A stretch of 11,604 bases of DNA from an uncultured Olsenella sp. (GTDB taxonomy: Bacteria > Actinomycetota > Coriobacteriia > Coriobacteriales > Atopobiaceae), in contig UQIF01000038.1 in assembly GCA_900540955.1 (NCBI GenBank), positions 1 through 11,604 on the forward strand, written 5' to 3'. Numbering within the stretch: the stretch's first letter is position 1; every line of letters starts with the position of its first letter. The position numbers and the translations under genes are program-made. The notes below the pieces were generated by a model. The model was not told the DNA's origin. It did not search any database and saw only the letters and a list, made by a program, of their open reading frames with translations. Positions 10,964-11,604 of this stretch are shown here, in pieces.

Positions 10964-11587
10964 ATGAAGCCGCAGGCCCTTATGCCGTTTGCCATGGCGC
11001 TCGCGATCACCCTCGCCGGATGCGGGGCGCAGGCAGCCTCCCCGCAGCCGCCACCCGCAAAGGACGCCGACCCCGCGCCGGTCTCTGCGCCCGCGCCCAC
11101 GGCGTCGGTCCCCTCGCAGGGCCAAGCGGACCCGCAGGAGCCCTCCGAGCCGCTCCCCGACGTGAGCGACGAGCTCCCCTATATCAGCATGCCGGCAGAG
11201 CTCATCGACGCGACCTGGCTCGGGCAGGCCGACGAGGTCGCCGACGCGGTGGAGGGCACGGGGCTTCTTGCCGAATCTGTCCCCCACCGCTGGCGCGCGA
11301 GAAACGGCACCGGCGACCTCGTCTTCACCGCCTACGTGCGCGACGGCGAGGTGCTCAAGGTCGTCAAGGAGAACCTCGGCAAGGACTACTGGAAACAGCC
11401 GGGCAGCGCTGTGTCGCGCGACTTCCCCGACCTCGGGGGCGAGGGAGGGCAGGTCGGCGGCGGCGCCTCGCCGCACGTTCCCGACCCGGAGGACTACGAC
11501 GACGCCAAGGACTACGCGAACGCGGCGGCGGGCGCCTTCGGCAGCTGGGACGCCGCCCACGACCACTGGCTCGAGGAGATGCAGTAA
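10964..11587 (+). CDS. Secreted lipoprotein, Coriobacteriia-type hypothetical family
   Basis: This 207-residue protein has a lipoprotein signal peptide with the lipobox L17-A-G-C20, so it is predicted to be cut before C20, lipidated and anchored on the outer face of the membrane. A Pro/Ala-rich spacer (about 22-75) lifts a small domain (about 76-145) from the surface. Its core reads LPYISMPAELIDATWLG, W-R-A-R-NGTGDLVFTAYV-DGEVLKVVKENLGKDYW. The tail is acidic and aromatic (PDPEDYDDAKDYANAAAG...SWDAAHDHW). I recall similar 'NGTGD' lipoproteins of unknown function in Collinsella and relatives, but no role is known to me. ATG 10964 is chosen for its AAAGGA 8 nt upstream and for the signal peptide; an earlier in-frame start at 10910 would bury the signal. 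A TTGACG at about 10911 is the only -35-like hexamer, with a poor -10. Confidence 0.85.
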   Translation: MKPQALMPFAMALAITLAGCGAQAASPQPPPAKDADPAPVSAPAPTASVPSQGQADPQEPSEPLPDVSDELPYISMPAELIDATWLGQADEVADAVEGTGLLAESVPHRWRARNGTGDLVFTAYVRDGEVLKVVKENLGKDYWKQPGSAVSRDFPDLGGEGGQVGGGASPHVPDPEDYDDAKDYANAAAGAFGSWDAAHDHWLEEMQ

Positions 11588-11604
11588 TCCGGACGCGGCG
11601 CCCG

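Overview
This is a high-GC, gene-dense window whose proteins point to a Coriobacteriia bacterium, most likely Collinsella or a close relative. The strongest taxonomic clue is an SDR enzyme that, from memory, closely matches the Collinsella aerofaciens 7beta-hydroxysteroid dehydrogenase along its length. A flavodiiron protein, a CsoR/CopA copper module and a Coriobacteriia-type lipoprotein fit a gut anaerobe. No database search was run, so all family calls rest on motifs and recalled sequence.

Layout, left to right. Positions 1-171 hold a perfect 17-bp inverted repeat, a partial third copy and a probable terminator. A bile-acid 7beta-HSDH-like gene follows (172-975, minus). Positions 1120-1739 (minus) are a decayed polyphosphate locus: a VTC polyphosphate polymerase with an internal deletion and a nonsense codon runs into a headless DUF4956 membrane protein and then an orphan tail in another frame. 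Positions 1740-2173 hold no confident gene, but contain a 127-bp element with long terminal inverted repeats and a strong bidirectional terminator. Next come a flavodiiron O2/NO reductase (2174-3337, minus) and a divergent small HTH protein (3521-3964, plus). The region between these two carries a 14-bp perfect palindrome and a phased direct repeat. The HTH gene ends with its stop codon interlocked with that of ligA (3961-6135, minus).

The copper operon csoR-copA (6258-9170, minus) has a textbook promoter and two CsoR-type operators. CopA carries an extra C-terminal CopZ-like domain that has its own in-frame ATG and ribosome binding site. A coiled-coil DUF2130 protein with a PD-(D/E)XK-like motif set (9291-10823, minus) and a divergent lipoprotein (10964-11587, plus) close the window.

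Functionally, the genes fall into separate small units: bile-acid redox chemistry, oxygen/NO defence, DNA replication and repair (ligA), copper homeostasis, and two proteins of unknown role. The observations most worth following are the CopA-CopZ fusion with an internal start, the 127-bp palindromic element that could mask a ribosome binding site, a QxxLF clamp-binding-like motif in the LigA N-terminal extension, and the stepwise decay of the VTC/DUF4956 pair.
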